From Sphaerotilus montanus (lineage in GTDB: Bacteria > Pseudomonadota > Gammaproteobacteria > Burkholderiales > Burkholderiaceae_C): a stretch of DNA of 64,000 nucleotides. Position 1 is the first letter of the stretch, and every line of letters begins with the position of its first letter. The notes beneath the pieces are model-generated. The model ran no database searches, was not told the origin of the DNA, and was given only the letters and a program-made list of their open reading frames with translations. Positions 21,031 through 30,900 of the stretch are shown in pieces. A program made the position numbers and the translations under genes. The stretch covers positions 434,001 to 498,000 of the forward strand of contig NZ_JACCFH010000001.1 of NCBI RefSeq assembly GCF_013410775.1, in the 5' to 3' direction.

Positions 21031-23649
21031 ATGCGTGACGCCACACTCCGTGCCACCGCAGCGACCCGGTCCCCACCCATGCCATTGCCCCTGACCAGCC
21101 CCTCCGGCCCCGCCGCGCCGGGCCATGTCCGCATCGTCGGTCTGGGGGCCTCCGCGGGTGGGCTGGAGGTGCTGGGGCAGTTCCTGAGCCACGTGCCGGC
21201 AGCCAGCGGGCTGGCCTATGTCATCGTGCAGCACCTGGACCCGACCCACAAGGCGATGCTGGCCGAGTTGCTGCAGCGGGGCTGCAACCTGCCGGTGCGG
21301 GTGGCCGCCGAGGGGATGGCGGTGGAGCCGGACGTGGTCTACGTGATCCCGCCGAACGCGGAACTCACCGTCGCCAGCGACCGGCTGCACCTGGGCACCC
21401 CCGCCCAGCCGCGCGGCCTGCGTCTGCCGATCGACGTGCTGTTCAGCTCGCTGGCCCGCGACCAGGGCGAGCGGGCGATCGGCGTGGTGCTCTCGGGCAT
21501 GGGCTCGGACGGCACCCTCGGCCTGCAGGCGATCCGTTCCCGCGGCGGCCTGACGCTGACCCAGCCGCCCGAGTCGGCGCCGTTCGATTCCATGCCCCGT
21601 GCCGCCATCGCCGCCGGCGCAGTCGACATCGTGGCGCTGCCGGCCGAGCTGCCCGCACGCATCCTGCGCATCACGGCCAGCCAGCTCCCCGCGCCACCGC
21701 CCGCCGCCGCCCTCTCCGCGGACGACGCGCACCACGACCCCCATCCGCTGACCACCATCCTCGCGATGCTGCGCGAACGCAGCAAGCACGACCTGTCCCT
21801 CTACAAGCCCAGCACCCTGAAGCGCCGCATCGATCGGCGCGTGGCGGTGCACGGGCTGGAATCGGTGGCGGAGTACGAACAGTTCCTGCAACGCAATCCG
21901 CAGGAACTGGATCTGCTGTTCAAGGAGATGCTGATCGGCGTCACCAGCTTCTTCCGTGATCCGCCCGTCTGGCAGGCGCTGCAGGACACCGTGCTACCCG
22001 CCTTGCTCGCCCGCACCGCACCCGGCGCGCAGCTGCGCGCCTGGGTGGTCGGCTGCTCGACCGGAGAAGAGGCGTATTCGCTGGCCATCGCCTTCCGCGA
22101 GGCCATGGACACGCTGCCCGACCCCAAGGCGTTCACGCTGCAGATCTTCGCCACCGACCTCAGCAAGGACGCCATCGCGTTCGCCCGCAAGGGGCACTAC
22201 CCCGCGCGGATCGCCAACGACATCGCGCCCGAGCGGCTGGCCCGCTTCTTCGGCGCGGAGGGCGATGGCTACACCGTCGACAAGTCGCTGCGCGCGGTCG
22301 TGCTGTTCGCGCAGCACGACGTGATCCTGGACCCGCCCTTCACGCGGCTCGACCTGCTGTCCTGCCGCAACGTGCTGATCTACTTCAACGCAGCACTGCA
22401 GCGGCGGCTGGTGCCGCTGTTTCATTACAGCCTGCGCGCGCAGGGGGTGCTGCTGCTGGGCGGCTCGGAAACCGTCGGCCGCTCGCTGGCACTGTTCACC
22501 CCGCTCGACCCCGGTGCGCGCCTCTACCAGCGCAGCGGCCAGCCCCTCCAGCTGGACACGCTGTACTTCCCGGTGCACCGCCACTTCCCGTCGCGCAGCC
22601 TTGCGCAGGAGCCGCATGTGTCCCCTTCCTCACCGCCCAACCCCGCCAACCTGCAGGCCATGGCCGAACAGATGCTGCTGCAGCAGTTCTCGCCCCCGGC
22701 GGTGCTGGTCAACGACAGCGGCGACATCGTCTACATCAGCGGGCGCACCGGCCAGTACCTCGAACCCGCCGCCGGCAAGGCGAACTGGAACATCCACGTC
22801 ATGGCCCGCCCCGGCCTGCGCACGCAGATCGCCGCTGCGCTGCGCCAGACGCTGCAGGACAAGCGGCCCGTCGAACTGCACGGACTGCGGCTGGAACACG
22901 ACCCGCGCCGCACGGTGGATGTGACGGTGCAGTGGATCGACGAGCCGAAGCCGCTGACGGGCATGGTGATGATCGTGTTCCGCGATGCGGCAGAGCTGCC
23001 AGCCAGCGGCGTGCGGCGGCGGCGGGCGGCACGGACCGTCGATCCGTCCGCCAGCGACGAACTCGTGCGGCTGCAGGAAGAGATCCGTGTGCTGCGCCAG
23101 GAGATGCGTTCCTCGGAGGAGGAGCTGCAGGCCGCCAACGAGGAGCTGCAGTCCACCAACGAGGAACTGCAGTCGGCCAACGAGGAACTGACCACCTCCA
23201 AGGAAGAGGCGCAGTCGATGAACGAGGAGCTGCAGACCATCAACAACGAGCTGAACTCCAAGCTCGACGACCTCGCGCTGGCACAGAGCGACATGCAGAA
23301 CCTGCTCAACAGCACCGACATCGCCACGCTCTTCCTCGACAACGCGCTGAACGTGCGCCGCTACACCGAGCAGGTCACGCGCATCATCCACCTCCGCGAA
23401 GGCGACATCGGCCGCCCGCTCAGCGATCTGGCCAGCACCCTCGTCTACCCGGAACTGAACGCCGATGCGCGGGAAACGCTGCGCACGCTGGCGGTGTCCG
23501 AGAAGCAGATCGCCACGACGGACGGTCACTGGTTCAGCGTGCGGATCATGCCGTACCGGACCGTGGCCAACGTGATCCAGGGCGTGGTGATCACCCTCGT
23601 CGACATCACGGTCGCGAAAGAACTCGAATCCCGGCTGCGCTCGGCGTAG
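21031..23649 (+). CDS. CheB-CheR fusion with coiled coil and PAS domain
   Basis: An 872-residue fusion. About 32-215 is a CheB methylesterase with the triad S41 (GLGASAGG), H68 (QHLDP) and D160 (GMGSDGT). About 230-490 is a CheR methyltransferase (SFFRDPP, VVGCSTGEEAYSLAI, LLSCRNVLIYFN). A long heptad coiled coil with repeated ANEELQS-type units lies at about 675-750, and a PAS domain at about 750-865. A receiver domain before CheB is missing, as is usual for this fused class. It probably adjusts methylation of a receptor or partner outside standard chemotaxis. ATG 21079 is an alternative start; neither start has a strong ribosome-binding site. The small PAS gene follows after 10 bases. Confidence 0.92.
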   Translation: MRDATLRATAATRSPPMPLPLTSPSGPAAPGHVRIVGLGASAGGLEVLGQFLSHVPAASGLAYVIVQHLDPTHKAMLAELLQRGCNLPVRVAAEGMAVEPDVVYVIPPNAELTVASDRLHLGTPAQPRGLRLPIDVLFSSLARDQGERAIGVVLSGMGSDGTLGLQAIRSRGGLTLTQPPESAPFDSMPRAAIAAGAVDIVALPAELPARILRITASQLPAPPPAAALSADDAHHDPHPLTTILAMLRERSKHDLSLYKPSTLKRRIDRRVAVHGLESVAEYEQFLQRNPQELDLLFKEMLIGVTSFFRDPPVWQALQDTVLPALLARTAPGAQLRAWVVGCSTGEEAYSLAIAFREAMDTLPDPKAFTLQIFATDLSKDAIAFARKGHYPARIANDIAPERLARFFGAEGDGYTVDKSLRAVVLFAQHDVILDPPFTRLDLLSCRNVLIYFNAALQRRLVPLFHYSLRAQGVLLLGGSETVGRSLALFTPLDPGARLYQRSGQPLQLDTLYFPVHRHFPSRSLAQEPHVSPSSPPNPANLQAMAEQMLLQQFSPPAVLVNDSGDIVYISGRTGQYLEPAAGKANWNIHVMARPGLRTQIAAALRQTLQDKRPVELHGLRLEHDPRRTVDVTVQWIDEPKPLTGMVMIVFRDAAELPASGVRRRRAARTVDPSASDELVRLQEEIRVLRQEMRSSEEELQAANEELQSTNEELQSANEELTTSKEEAQSMNEELQTINNELNSKLDDLALAQSDMQNLLNSTDIATLFLDNALNVRRYTEQVTRIIHLREGDIGRPLSDLASTLVYPELNADARETLRTLAVSEKQIATTDGHWFSVRIMPYRTVANVIQGVVITLVDITVAKELESRLRSA

Positions 23650-23659
23650 AGTGCTCTCC

Positions 23660-24283
23660 ATGCCCCACCCCACCATCGAATCCGACCGGCAGCAGACCTT
23701 GCGCACGCAGGCCGAGTCCCGCCTGACCGGACACTCCGCCCCGACGGGCCGGCAGGCCACCGCCTCGGCGGCGCTCGGCGTGCTGCACCAGCTCGCGTCG
23801 TCGCCGGCGACGGCCGCAGACGCACTGGCCCTGCTGCACGAGCTGCAGGTGCACCAGGTGGAGGTCGAGCTGCAGAACGAGGAACTGCACCGCAACCGCA
23901 CCGAGCTGGAAGCCGACCTGCTGCGCCTGACCCAGTGCCACGACCACGCGCCGGTGGGCTGCTTCACCATCGACCGCGGTCTGGTGCTGTGCGAGGTCAA
24001 CCGCACCGGCGCACGCCTGCTCGGTGTCGAGCGCGAGGCCTTGCCCGGCCACTCGCTGGAGGCGTTCCTTGCCCCACAGGGCGCCGAGACCTTGCGGGCC
24101 CTGCTGGCGCAGGTCGATGCCGGTCAGGGCGTCGATGCCCGCGCGGCCAGCCCGCTGGAGCTGGTCGCACGCGACGGCCAACGCCACCGCGTCGAGGCCT
24201 CGGCCGCTGCAGATCCGGCCGGGGGGCGCTACCTGCTGGCCTTGTCCAGCAGCCGCGACCACTCCCTGCGCACCACGCCGTAA
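23660..24283 (+). CDS. Small PAS-domain protein
   Basis: A 207-residue soluble protein. The N-terminal helix-rich part includes a coiled segment (LHELQVHQVEVELQNEEL). A single PAS domain follows (about 90-200; HAPVGCFTIDRGLVLCEVN, then RTGARLLGVEREALPGHSL). It has no output domain, so it should act by binding a partner, plausibly the CheB-CheR protein encoded 10 bases upstream on the same transcript. ATG 23660 is chosen over a GTG three codons earlier. The 3' end overlaps the convergent Crp/Fnr-type gene by 55 bases. Confidence 0.8.
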   Translation: MPHPTIESDRQQTLRTQAESRLTGHSAPTGRQATASAALGVLHQLASSPATAADALALLHELQVHQVEVELQNEELHRNRTELEADLLRLTQCHDHAPVGCFTIDRGLVLCEVNRTGARLLGVEREALPGHSLEAFLAPQGAETLRALLAQVDAGQGVDARAASPLELVARDGQRHRVEASAAADPAGGRYLLALSSSRDHSLRTTP

Positions 24284-24948
24284 CACTCGCAGGCGCGGGA
24301 TTCCAGCCCCGCGCGGTCCAGCACCGCGATGTGCCCGCGGCGGTAGCGGATGCAGCCGGCGAGCTGCAGCTTGCCGGCCGCTTCGGTGATGCTTTCGCGG
24401 CGCACACCCAGCAGGCTGGCGATCAGCTCCTGCGTCACCACCAGCTCCCGCTCCGGCACCCGGTCGGCGCTCAGCAGCAGCCAGCGGCTGAGCTGCTGGT
24501 CGATCGAGTGGTGGCGGTTGCACACCGCCGTCTGGCAGACCTGCGTCATCAAGGCCTGGGTGTAGCGCAGCAGCGGATCGCGGACCTGGACCACTCGCCC
24601 GAACACGGCCTTCAGCACGCTGCGTTCCAGCCGGTAGGCGTACCCGGCGGTCTGCACCATGGCCGAACTGGGCGTCGTGTCGCCGCCCATGAAGAGCGCC
24701 ATGCCGACCACCCCTTCGTTGCCCACCCCCGCGGTTTCGACCGAGGCGCCGGACTGCGTCACGTAATGCAGCGACACGATCGCCGTGGTGGGGAAATAGG
24801 CGTGCAGCAAGGGCCGGCCCGGCCCGTAGACCAGTTGCCCGAGCGGCATCGCCACCAGTTCCAGATGGGACGCCAGCAGGGCGAACACCGCGGCGGGCAA
24901 CGCGGCGAGCAGGTGGTTCTGTTCCGTGCAGAGGATGGGATCGGACAT
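24229..24948 (-). CDS. Crp/Fnr-family transcriptional regulator
   Basis: A 239-residue regulator. The N-terminal part is a cyclic-nucleotide-binding-type beta barrel (about 15-135; HLELVAMPLGQLVYGPGRPL, FPTTAIVSLHYVTQSGASVE, GNEGVVGM). The C-terminal winged helix (about 165-225) has the recognition region TQELIASLLGVRRESITEAA. The cysteine pattern of a classical FNR iron-sulfur cluster is not seen. The gene starts 11 bases after the response-regulator stop, so it is probably the third gene of a minus-strand signalling operon with the hybrid kinase. Confidence 0.88.
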   Translation of the reverse strand: MSDPILCTEQNHLLAALPAAVFALLASHLELVAMPLGQLVYGPGRPLLHAYFPTTAIVSLHYVTQSGASVETAGVGNEGVVGMALFMGGDTTPSSAMVQTAGYAYRLERSVLKAVFGRVVQVRDPLLRYTQALMTQVCQTAVCNRHHSIDQQLSRWLLLSADRVPERELVVTQELIASLLGVRRESITEAAGKLQLAGCIRYRRGHIAVLDRAGLESRACECYGVVRREWSRLLDKASR

Positions 24949-24959
24949 GGTGACGCCGC

Positions 24960-25775
24960 TCAGGCGGTGATCTCCACGCCGATGCCGCGGTAGCCGACAA
25001 AGCGGCAGGCCTCGCCGAACATCGGCTCGCCGCTGACCCGGAAGCGCTGGACCGCACCACCAGGGTGGACCCGGCTGAAGGTGAAATCCAGAAAGGGCTG
25101 GCGCGCGGCGATGGTGTCCCGCAGGGTCTGGCGCTCCAGCGCGTTCCAGCCGTCGCCCCGGGCCGGATCGGCCGCCCCTGCCAGCGGATCGACGGAGATC
25201 CCGAGCATCTCCAGCACCGGGCCGGACACCCGCGTGAAGTGGCCGTGTTCGTCCTGCTCCCAGTACCAGTCCGAGGCCAGCTCGGCCAGGCTGCGGAAGC
25301 GGGCCTCGCTCTCGCGCAGTTCGGCGGTGCGCTCCGCGACGGTGGCCTCCAGCACCGCGTTGGCGTGCGCCAGATGCCGGTAGAGCAGGCGGACTTCCAG
25401 CATGTTCCGGATGCGCGTGCGGACTTCGAGCAGGTCGAAGGGCTTGCTGATGAAGTCCCGCGCGCCGGCCTGCAATGCGCGCAGCTTGTGCCCCGGCTGC
25501 GCGGTCAGCACGATCACCGGCATGTAGTCGTCCAGCAGACAGGATTTCAGGCACTCCATCACCTGGAAGCCGTCCATCTCCGGCATCTGCAGGTCCAGCA
25601 GGATCAGGTCGAAGGGCTGGTGCCGGTGCAGTGCGCAGACCTCTGCCGGTTGCCGGGTCGCACGGACGCAGGTGTAGCCGCTGTCGGCCAGCAGGCGCTG
25701 CAGCAGCAGCACATTGGCCTCCTGGTCATCGACGATGAGGATGCTGGCAGCGCGCAGTTCCGAGTCGGTGATCAT
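24960..25775 (-). CDS. Response regulator with C-terminal PAS domain
   Basis: A 271-residue protein. The receiver domain (about 10-125) keeps the acidic pair D16-D17, the phospho-acceptor D61 in LILLDLQMPEMDG, and the lysine of SKPFDLLE. A short coiled link (about 130-155) leads to a PAS domain (about 155-270). There is no DNA-binding or enzymatic output, so it probably relays or integrates a signal. The ATG overlaps the stop of the hybrid kinase gene (ATGA), strongly suggesting that it is a cognate partner. Confidence 0.88.
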   Translation of the reverse strand: MITDSELRAASILIVDDQEANVLLLQRLLADSGYTCVRATRQPAEVCALHRHQPFDLILLDLQMPEMDGFQVMECLKSCLLDDYMPVIVLTAQPGHKLRALQAGARDFISKPFDLLEVRTRIRNMLEVRLLYRHLAHANAVLEATVAERTAELRESEARFRSLAELASDWYWEQDEHGHFTRVSGPVLEMLGISVDPLAGAADPARGDGWNALERQTLRDTIAARQPFLDFTFSRVHPGGAVQRFRVSGEPMFGEACRFVGYRGIGVEITA

Positions 25776-27871
25776 CGGGTGCCACGTGGTGCAAGACCGC
25801 TGGTGGCATCGGCGGTCGCGGTGTGCCTCTGCAGGGCGGCATCGATCGCCGCCATGAACTCGTCGACCTTGATCGGCTTGGTGAGGTAGTGGAAAAAGCC
25901 CACCTCCAGCCCCTTCTCGATGTCCCGCGGCATGGCGTTGGCACTGAGCGCAATCACCGGGATGCCGGCCGTGGCGGGTTCGCGCGCCAGCAGCTTCAGT
26001 GCCTGGATGCCGTTGACACCGGGCAGGTTGATGTCCATCAGGATCACGTCAGGCAATGCAGAACGGGCGATCTCGACACCCCGCTGGCCATCGCGCGCGC
26101 TCAGCAGGCGGAGGTCTGGCCGACGCGCGATGAGCTGCTCGACCAGCATCAGATTGGCCGGGTTGTCCTCGACACACAGCACCATGCGGACGGGCAGGCC
26201 GTCGGGCGCAGGCTCGGACGCGGTCGGCTCGGGCGCCTGAATGCACGCTGCCAGCCCGGGTGCCGCCGTCGTGTTCAGCTCGACCCAGAACACGCTGCCC
26301 ACGCCCACCGTGCTCTGCACGCCGATCTCGCCGCCCATCAGCTCCACCAGCCGCTTGCTCACCACCAGGCCGATGCCGGTACCTTCGGCCGCGCTGCCCT
26401 CCTGCCCGAGGCGGTTGAAGGGCTGGAACAGCTGGGCAAGCTTGTCTGGCGCGAGGCCGGCACCGGTGTCGCGGAAGCTGATGCGCGTGCGGAGGCCAAT
26501 CTGCTTGCACGACACCTCCACCCCGCCGCCGACACGGTTGTACTTGATGGCATTCGACAGCAGGTTGATGAACACCTGTTTCACCCGCGTGCGGTCGGCC
26601 TTGACAAAACAGGGGCAGGCAAACACCGGGAACTGCAGGTGGATGTGGTTGCCATGGGCCTGCGGCTCGATCATGGCTTCGCAGTCGGCCAGCACCTCGG
26701 TCAGCGACATCGCCTCCTGGGACAGCGAGAGCTTGCCGGACTCGATCAGCGCCAGGTCGAGGATCTCGTTGATCAGCTCCAGCAGGTACCAGCCGGCCTG
26801 CAGGATCTGGTCGATGCTGGCCTTCTGGCTCGGCGTCGGCTTGGGCGTGCCGGACTCCACGAGCTGCGCGAAGCCGAGGATCGCGTTCAGCGGCGAGCGC
26901 AGCTCGTGGCTCATGCTCGACAGGAAGTCGGACTTGGCCAGGTTCGCCTGCTCGGCGGCGAACTTGGCGCTCTCCAGCTCCACATTGGTTTCCTGCAAGG
27001 CCTGGTCGAGGAACTTGCGCTCGGTGACGTCGCGGGCCGCGGCGAACACGCCCTGCAGCGTGCGGTCGCGGTCGTAGAAGGTGGTGGCGTTGAACGAGAC
27101 CACGGTTTCCTTGCCGTCGCGGGCGCGGGCGGTGAGTTCGTAGTTGGTGACCTTGTTCTTGTTCAGCACCAGCTTGATGGCCGCCGCCGCCCGCCCCGGG
27201 TCGGTGAAGTAGTTCTTGAACGGCGCGCCGATCAGCTCGTCGCGCGTGCAGCCGGTGAGCGCCTCGGTCTGCTTGTTGACGTCGGACAGGATGCCCGAGG
27301 GGTCGGTCGTCATCAGCGCGTCCACGTTCGACTCGATCAGCGAGCGCGTGTAGAACTGCTGGTCGCGCAGGCGCTGGTCCAGCTTCTTCTGCTCGGCCTC
27401 GACCTGCTTGCGGGCGCTGTTGTCGGTGCCGATCAGCAGATAGCCGATGAGGAGGTCCTCGGCGTCGCGCAGCGCGGTGACCGAGACGACGGCCGGAAAC
27501 CGGCTGCCGTCCTTGCGGATGTAGCTCAGCTCGTAGATGTCCTCGATGCCGCGTGACGCCTTGAACACCAGCGCCTCGAAGCCGGGCGTGATCGGCGTCG
27601 ACAGCTCGGCGCTCAGCTCCCGCGCCCGGGAGACCATCTCCAGCGGGTCGGAGATGTCGGCGGGCGTGATCTTGTTCACCACATCGGCCGAGGCGTACCC
27701 CAGCATGCGCTCGGCACCGACATTGAAGATCTGGATCACCCCCTTGGTGTCGGTGGCGATGCTGGAAAAATTGGCGCTGTTGAAGATGGCCGCCTGCAGG
27801 GCCCCGGTCTTCAGGATGGACGCCTGGCGCTGCACTTCAGCCCGGGCGAGGCCATTTTCGGTATCGGGCAT
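25772..27871 (-). CDS. Hybrid histidine kinase (PAS-PAS-HisKA-HATPase-REC)
   Basis: A 699-residue soluble sensor kinase; no membrane helix was found. Two PAS domains (about 30-155 and 175-300) are followed by a dimerisation domain with H322 in MSHELRSPLNAILGF, an ATPase domain (about 430-555; NLLSNAIKYN, FRDTGAGL, GTGIGLVVSKRL) and a C-terminal receiver (about 575-690) with the acceptor Asp in ILMDINLPG. The start at 27871 is the first methionine before the PAS region; the open frame further upstream belongs to the opposite-strand gene. It heads an operon with a response regulator and a Crp-like gene. The cytoplasmic sensor could read redox or a small molecule; the signal is unknown. Confidence 0.93.
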   Translation of the reverse strand: MPDTENGLARAEVQRQASILKTGALQAAIFNSANFSSIATDTKGVIQIFNVGAERMLGYASADVVNKITPADISDPLEMVSRARELSAELSTPITPGFEALVFKASRGIEDIYELSYIRKDGSRFPAVVSVTALRDAEDLLIGYLLIGTDNSARKQVEAEQKKLDQRLRDQQFYTRSLIESNVDALMTTDPSGILSDVNKQTEALTGCTRDELIGAPFKNYFTDPGRAAAAIKLVLNKNKVTNYELTARARDGKETVVSFNATTFYDRDRTLQGVFAAARDVTERKFLDQALQETNVELESAKFAAEQANLAKSDFLSSMSHELRSPLNAILGFAQLVESGTPKPTPSQKASIDQILQAGWYLLELINEILDLALIESGKLSLSQEAMSLTEVLADCEAMIEPQAHGNHIHLQFPVFACPCFVKADRTRVKQVFINLLSNAIKYNRVGGGVEVSCKQIGLRTRISFRDTGAGLAPDKLAQLFQPFNRLGQEGSAAEGTGIGLVVSKRLVELMGGEIGVQSTVGVGSVFWVELNTTAAPGLAACIQAPEPTASEPAPDGLPVRMVLCVEDNPANLMLVEQLIARRPDLRLLSARDGQRGVEIARSALPDVILMDINLPGVNGIQALKLLAREPATAGIPVIALSANAMPRDIEKGLEVGFFHYLTKPIKVDEFMAAIDAALQRHTATADATSGLAPRGTR

Positions 27872-27895
27872 GCAGATTCCTGTGCAAAGCGTGTG

Positions 27896-27953
27896 ACGAT
27901 TCGGCACGAATCGTCCCGGATACACCGGCAAGGTGTCTGTACGGTGCCGTACA
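27896..27953. promoter_or_regulatory. Two perfect palindromes in a divergent promoter region
   Basis: The 117-base spacer between the hybrid kinase and the DUF748 gene holds two different perfect palindromes. One is ACGATTCGGCACGAATCGT (27896-27914; 8-bp arms, 3-base spacer) and the other is TGTACGGTGCCGTACA (27938-27953; 7-bp arms, 2-base spacer). Their centres are about 40 bp apart. They look like operator sites for one or two dimeric regulators controlling one or both genes. Confidence 0.55.
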
Positions 27954-27988
27954 TAGCGGACGACAAGTTTCACGAGGAGAAGGCAACT

Positions 27989-30900
27989 GTGGCGACTGTG
28001 GCAACTGGACTGAAGCGACTGGGAGGGGCCGTGCTGGCGGTGCTGGGGCTGCTGGCGCTGGCCTGGGTCGGTGTGCCGCCGCTGCTGAAGTCGCAGATCG
28101 AGCAGCACGCCAGCGCGGCGCTCGGCCGTCCGGTGACGGTCGGCCGGATCGACTTCACGCCCTGGACGCTGGAGCTGACTGCCGAGCAGCTCGCCATCGG
28201 TGCCGCGCCGGGGGCCGCGTCGGCCGAGCCGCTGCTGACGATCGCCCGGCTCCACGCCAACGCCGACCTGCGCTCGGTGCTGAACCTGGCGCCCGTGCTC
28301 ACCGCGCTGGAGATCGACCAGCCCGAAGTCCGCCTGACCCGCACCGCCACCGGCCACTACGACATCGACGACCTGATCGCCCGTTTCAGCCAGCCGGCCC
28401 CCGTCCCCGCTCCACCCGACGCCGCGCCGGCCCGCTTCGCGCTGCACAACGTGCAGCTGCGTGGCGGCGCGGTGCACTTCACCGACCAGCCGCTGCAGCG
28501 CGAGCACCGGCTCACCGGCCTCACGCTGGCGGTGCCCTTCCTGTCCAACCTGCCGGCGGCGATCGACACCGAGGTGACGCCACGGCTGGCCTTCCAGCTC
28601 GACGGCACCGCCTTCGACTCCGACGCCAAGGTCCGCCCCTTCGCGGCGCAGCACCCCACGCAGGCGCAGTTCAAGCTCGACGGCTTCGACCTCGCGCCCT
28701 GGCTCGGCTACTGGCCCGACGCGCTGCCGGTGAAGCTGCAGCGCGGCAAGGTGTCGAGCGAGATGGCGCTGCACTTCGAGGCGCCACCGGACCAGCCGCC
28801 GACCTTGCGCCTGAGCGGCCGCCTGAACGCCGACGACCTCGCCCTGACCGACCGCGCCGGCGCCGCGCTGCTGTCCTGGGGCGCACTGGACGTGGCGCTG
28901 CGCGACGTCCAGCCGCTGGCCCGGCGGATCACGCTCGGCGCGGTGACGCTGGACGGCCTGGTGCTCGACGTCACGCGCGACGCCCGCGGGCGGATCAACC
29001 TCGTCCAGCTCGGCGACACCCCGCCTGCCCCGACGGAAACTGCGGCCAGCACGCCCGCCACCCCCTGGCACATCGCGCTGGACGCCATCGCCCTGCAGAA
29101 CACCCGCGTGCGCTGGCACGACGCCGTCCAGCAGCCCGCGGCACAGCTGCTGCTGGACGGCCTGTCGCTGGTCACCGGCCCGGTGCACTGGCCGCTCGAC
29201 CAGCCGGTCACCGTGCAGGCCGCGACCACGCTGCGCGGCATGGCGGACGGATCGCCCGACCTCGGCCGCCTGCAGCTGCAGGGACAGGCCGACGACCAGG
29301 CCGCACAGATCGACCTGCAGCTCGACCAGCTCGCGCTGTCCGCGCTGGCGCCCTACCTGAATACGGTGCTGCAGCCGCGGCTGAGCGGCGCGCTGTCCGC
29401 GCAAGGGCAGCTGCGCTGGGCAGCGGCTGCAGGCGACACGCCGATGCAGCTCACGCTCGCGCTGCAGAAGGGCCAGCTCGACACGCTCCGGCTCACCGAT
29501 CCCGCCGCCGCCGCGAATGCGCCGCCGCTGGCCACCCTGGGCCAATTGCGCGTGGACGACGCCGCGGTCGATGTGGCCGCGCGCACGGTGGTGCTGGGCA
29601 AGGTGCAGCTGGTCCAGCCGGACACCCTCCTCGCCCGCGACGCCAAGGGACAGTGGAACGTGGCGCAGTGGCTCGTGCCCGACACCGCGGTGTCGACACC
29701 CGGCGCCAAACCCGGCGCAAAACCGGCGGCCCAGGCACCGGAGGCGGCCCCGCCCTGGCAGATCACCCTGAAGGACCTGCAACTGCAGAACGGCCACCTG
29801 CGCTATGCCGATGCGCAGGCCGGCACCCGCGCGGTCCAGCTCGACATCACCCAGCTCGCCGCCGGGCTGCAGAACGTCCAGCTCCGCGGCGACCGCACGC
29901 TGGCGCCGCTGCGCTGGCAGCTCGGCGGCAACGTCGCGGGCGACCTGCCGCGGGCGCGCCCGGCCAAGGGGGCCACCGCCACACGCACGCTCGACGGCCA
30001 CGGCGAACTCGCGCTGCAGCCGCTGCAAGTACGCGGTGCGCTGCGCATCGACGGATTCCCGGTCCACGCGGTGGAGCCCTACTTCGGCGACGCGCTCGGG
30101 CTGGACCTGCGCCGCGCGCTGTTCGGCTACCAGGGGGAGCTGGCGCTGCAGGAAGCGCCGGCCGGCTGGACGGTCGCGCTGCGCGGCGACGGGCGGATCG
30201 GCGATCTGCAGCTCTACACCCGCCGGCACGCGGCCGGCGGCACCACCACGGAAGACGCAGACGCGCTGCTGCGCTGGCAGACGCTGACGCTGCAGGGCCT
30301 GGACGTGGCGATCAAGCCCTCGCAGCGCCCGCGGGTGCTGGTGCGCGAGCTGGCGCTGGACAACTTCTTCTCGAAGCTCGTCATCACCGAGGACGGCCGT
30401 TTCAACTTGCAGGACGTCGGGGCCAGCCCGGCTGCGGCAGCGTCAGCGCCAGTTGCTGCGGCCTCCGGTGCGGCACCTGCGGCCAGCGCCGCCGTCGCAG
30501 CGGCCAGCGCCAGTGCAGGTCCGCCGGTCGATCTCACCATCAGCGCCACGCGCATCAGCCGCGGCACGGTCGATTTCACCGACCGCTTCATCCAGCCCAA
30601 CTACAGCGCCGACCTGAGCGAGCTGCAGGGCACGCTGGGCGAATTTCGCACCGGCAACCGCGACATGGCCACGCTCGCGCTGCGTGGCAAGGTCCAGCGC
30701 ACCGGCAGCCTGGACATCAGCGGCCAGATCAACCCGACCGCCCAGCCGCTGGCGCTGGACCTGCGCGCCCGCGCCACCGACCTGGAGCTGACGCCGCTGT
30801 CGCCCTATGCCGGCAAGTACGCCGGCTACGGCATCGAGCGCGGCAAGCTGGGCATGGACGTGTCCTACCGCATCGCGCCCGACGGCACGCTCGACGCGAA

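Noticed and set aside
23085-23290. Tandem DNA-level repeat with GAGGAGCTGCAG-like units
   Set aside because: It encodes the heptad coiled coil of the CheB-CheR protein; a protein repeat, not a separate DNA element.
27893-27988. Earlier GTG start for the DUF748 protein
   Set aside because: The extension would contain both palindromic operators and delays the signal anchor; GTG 27989 has GAGGAG upstream.
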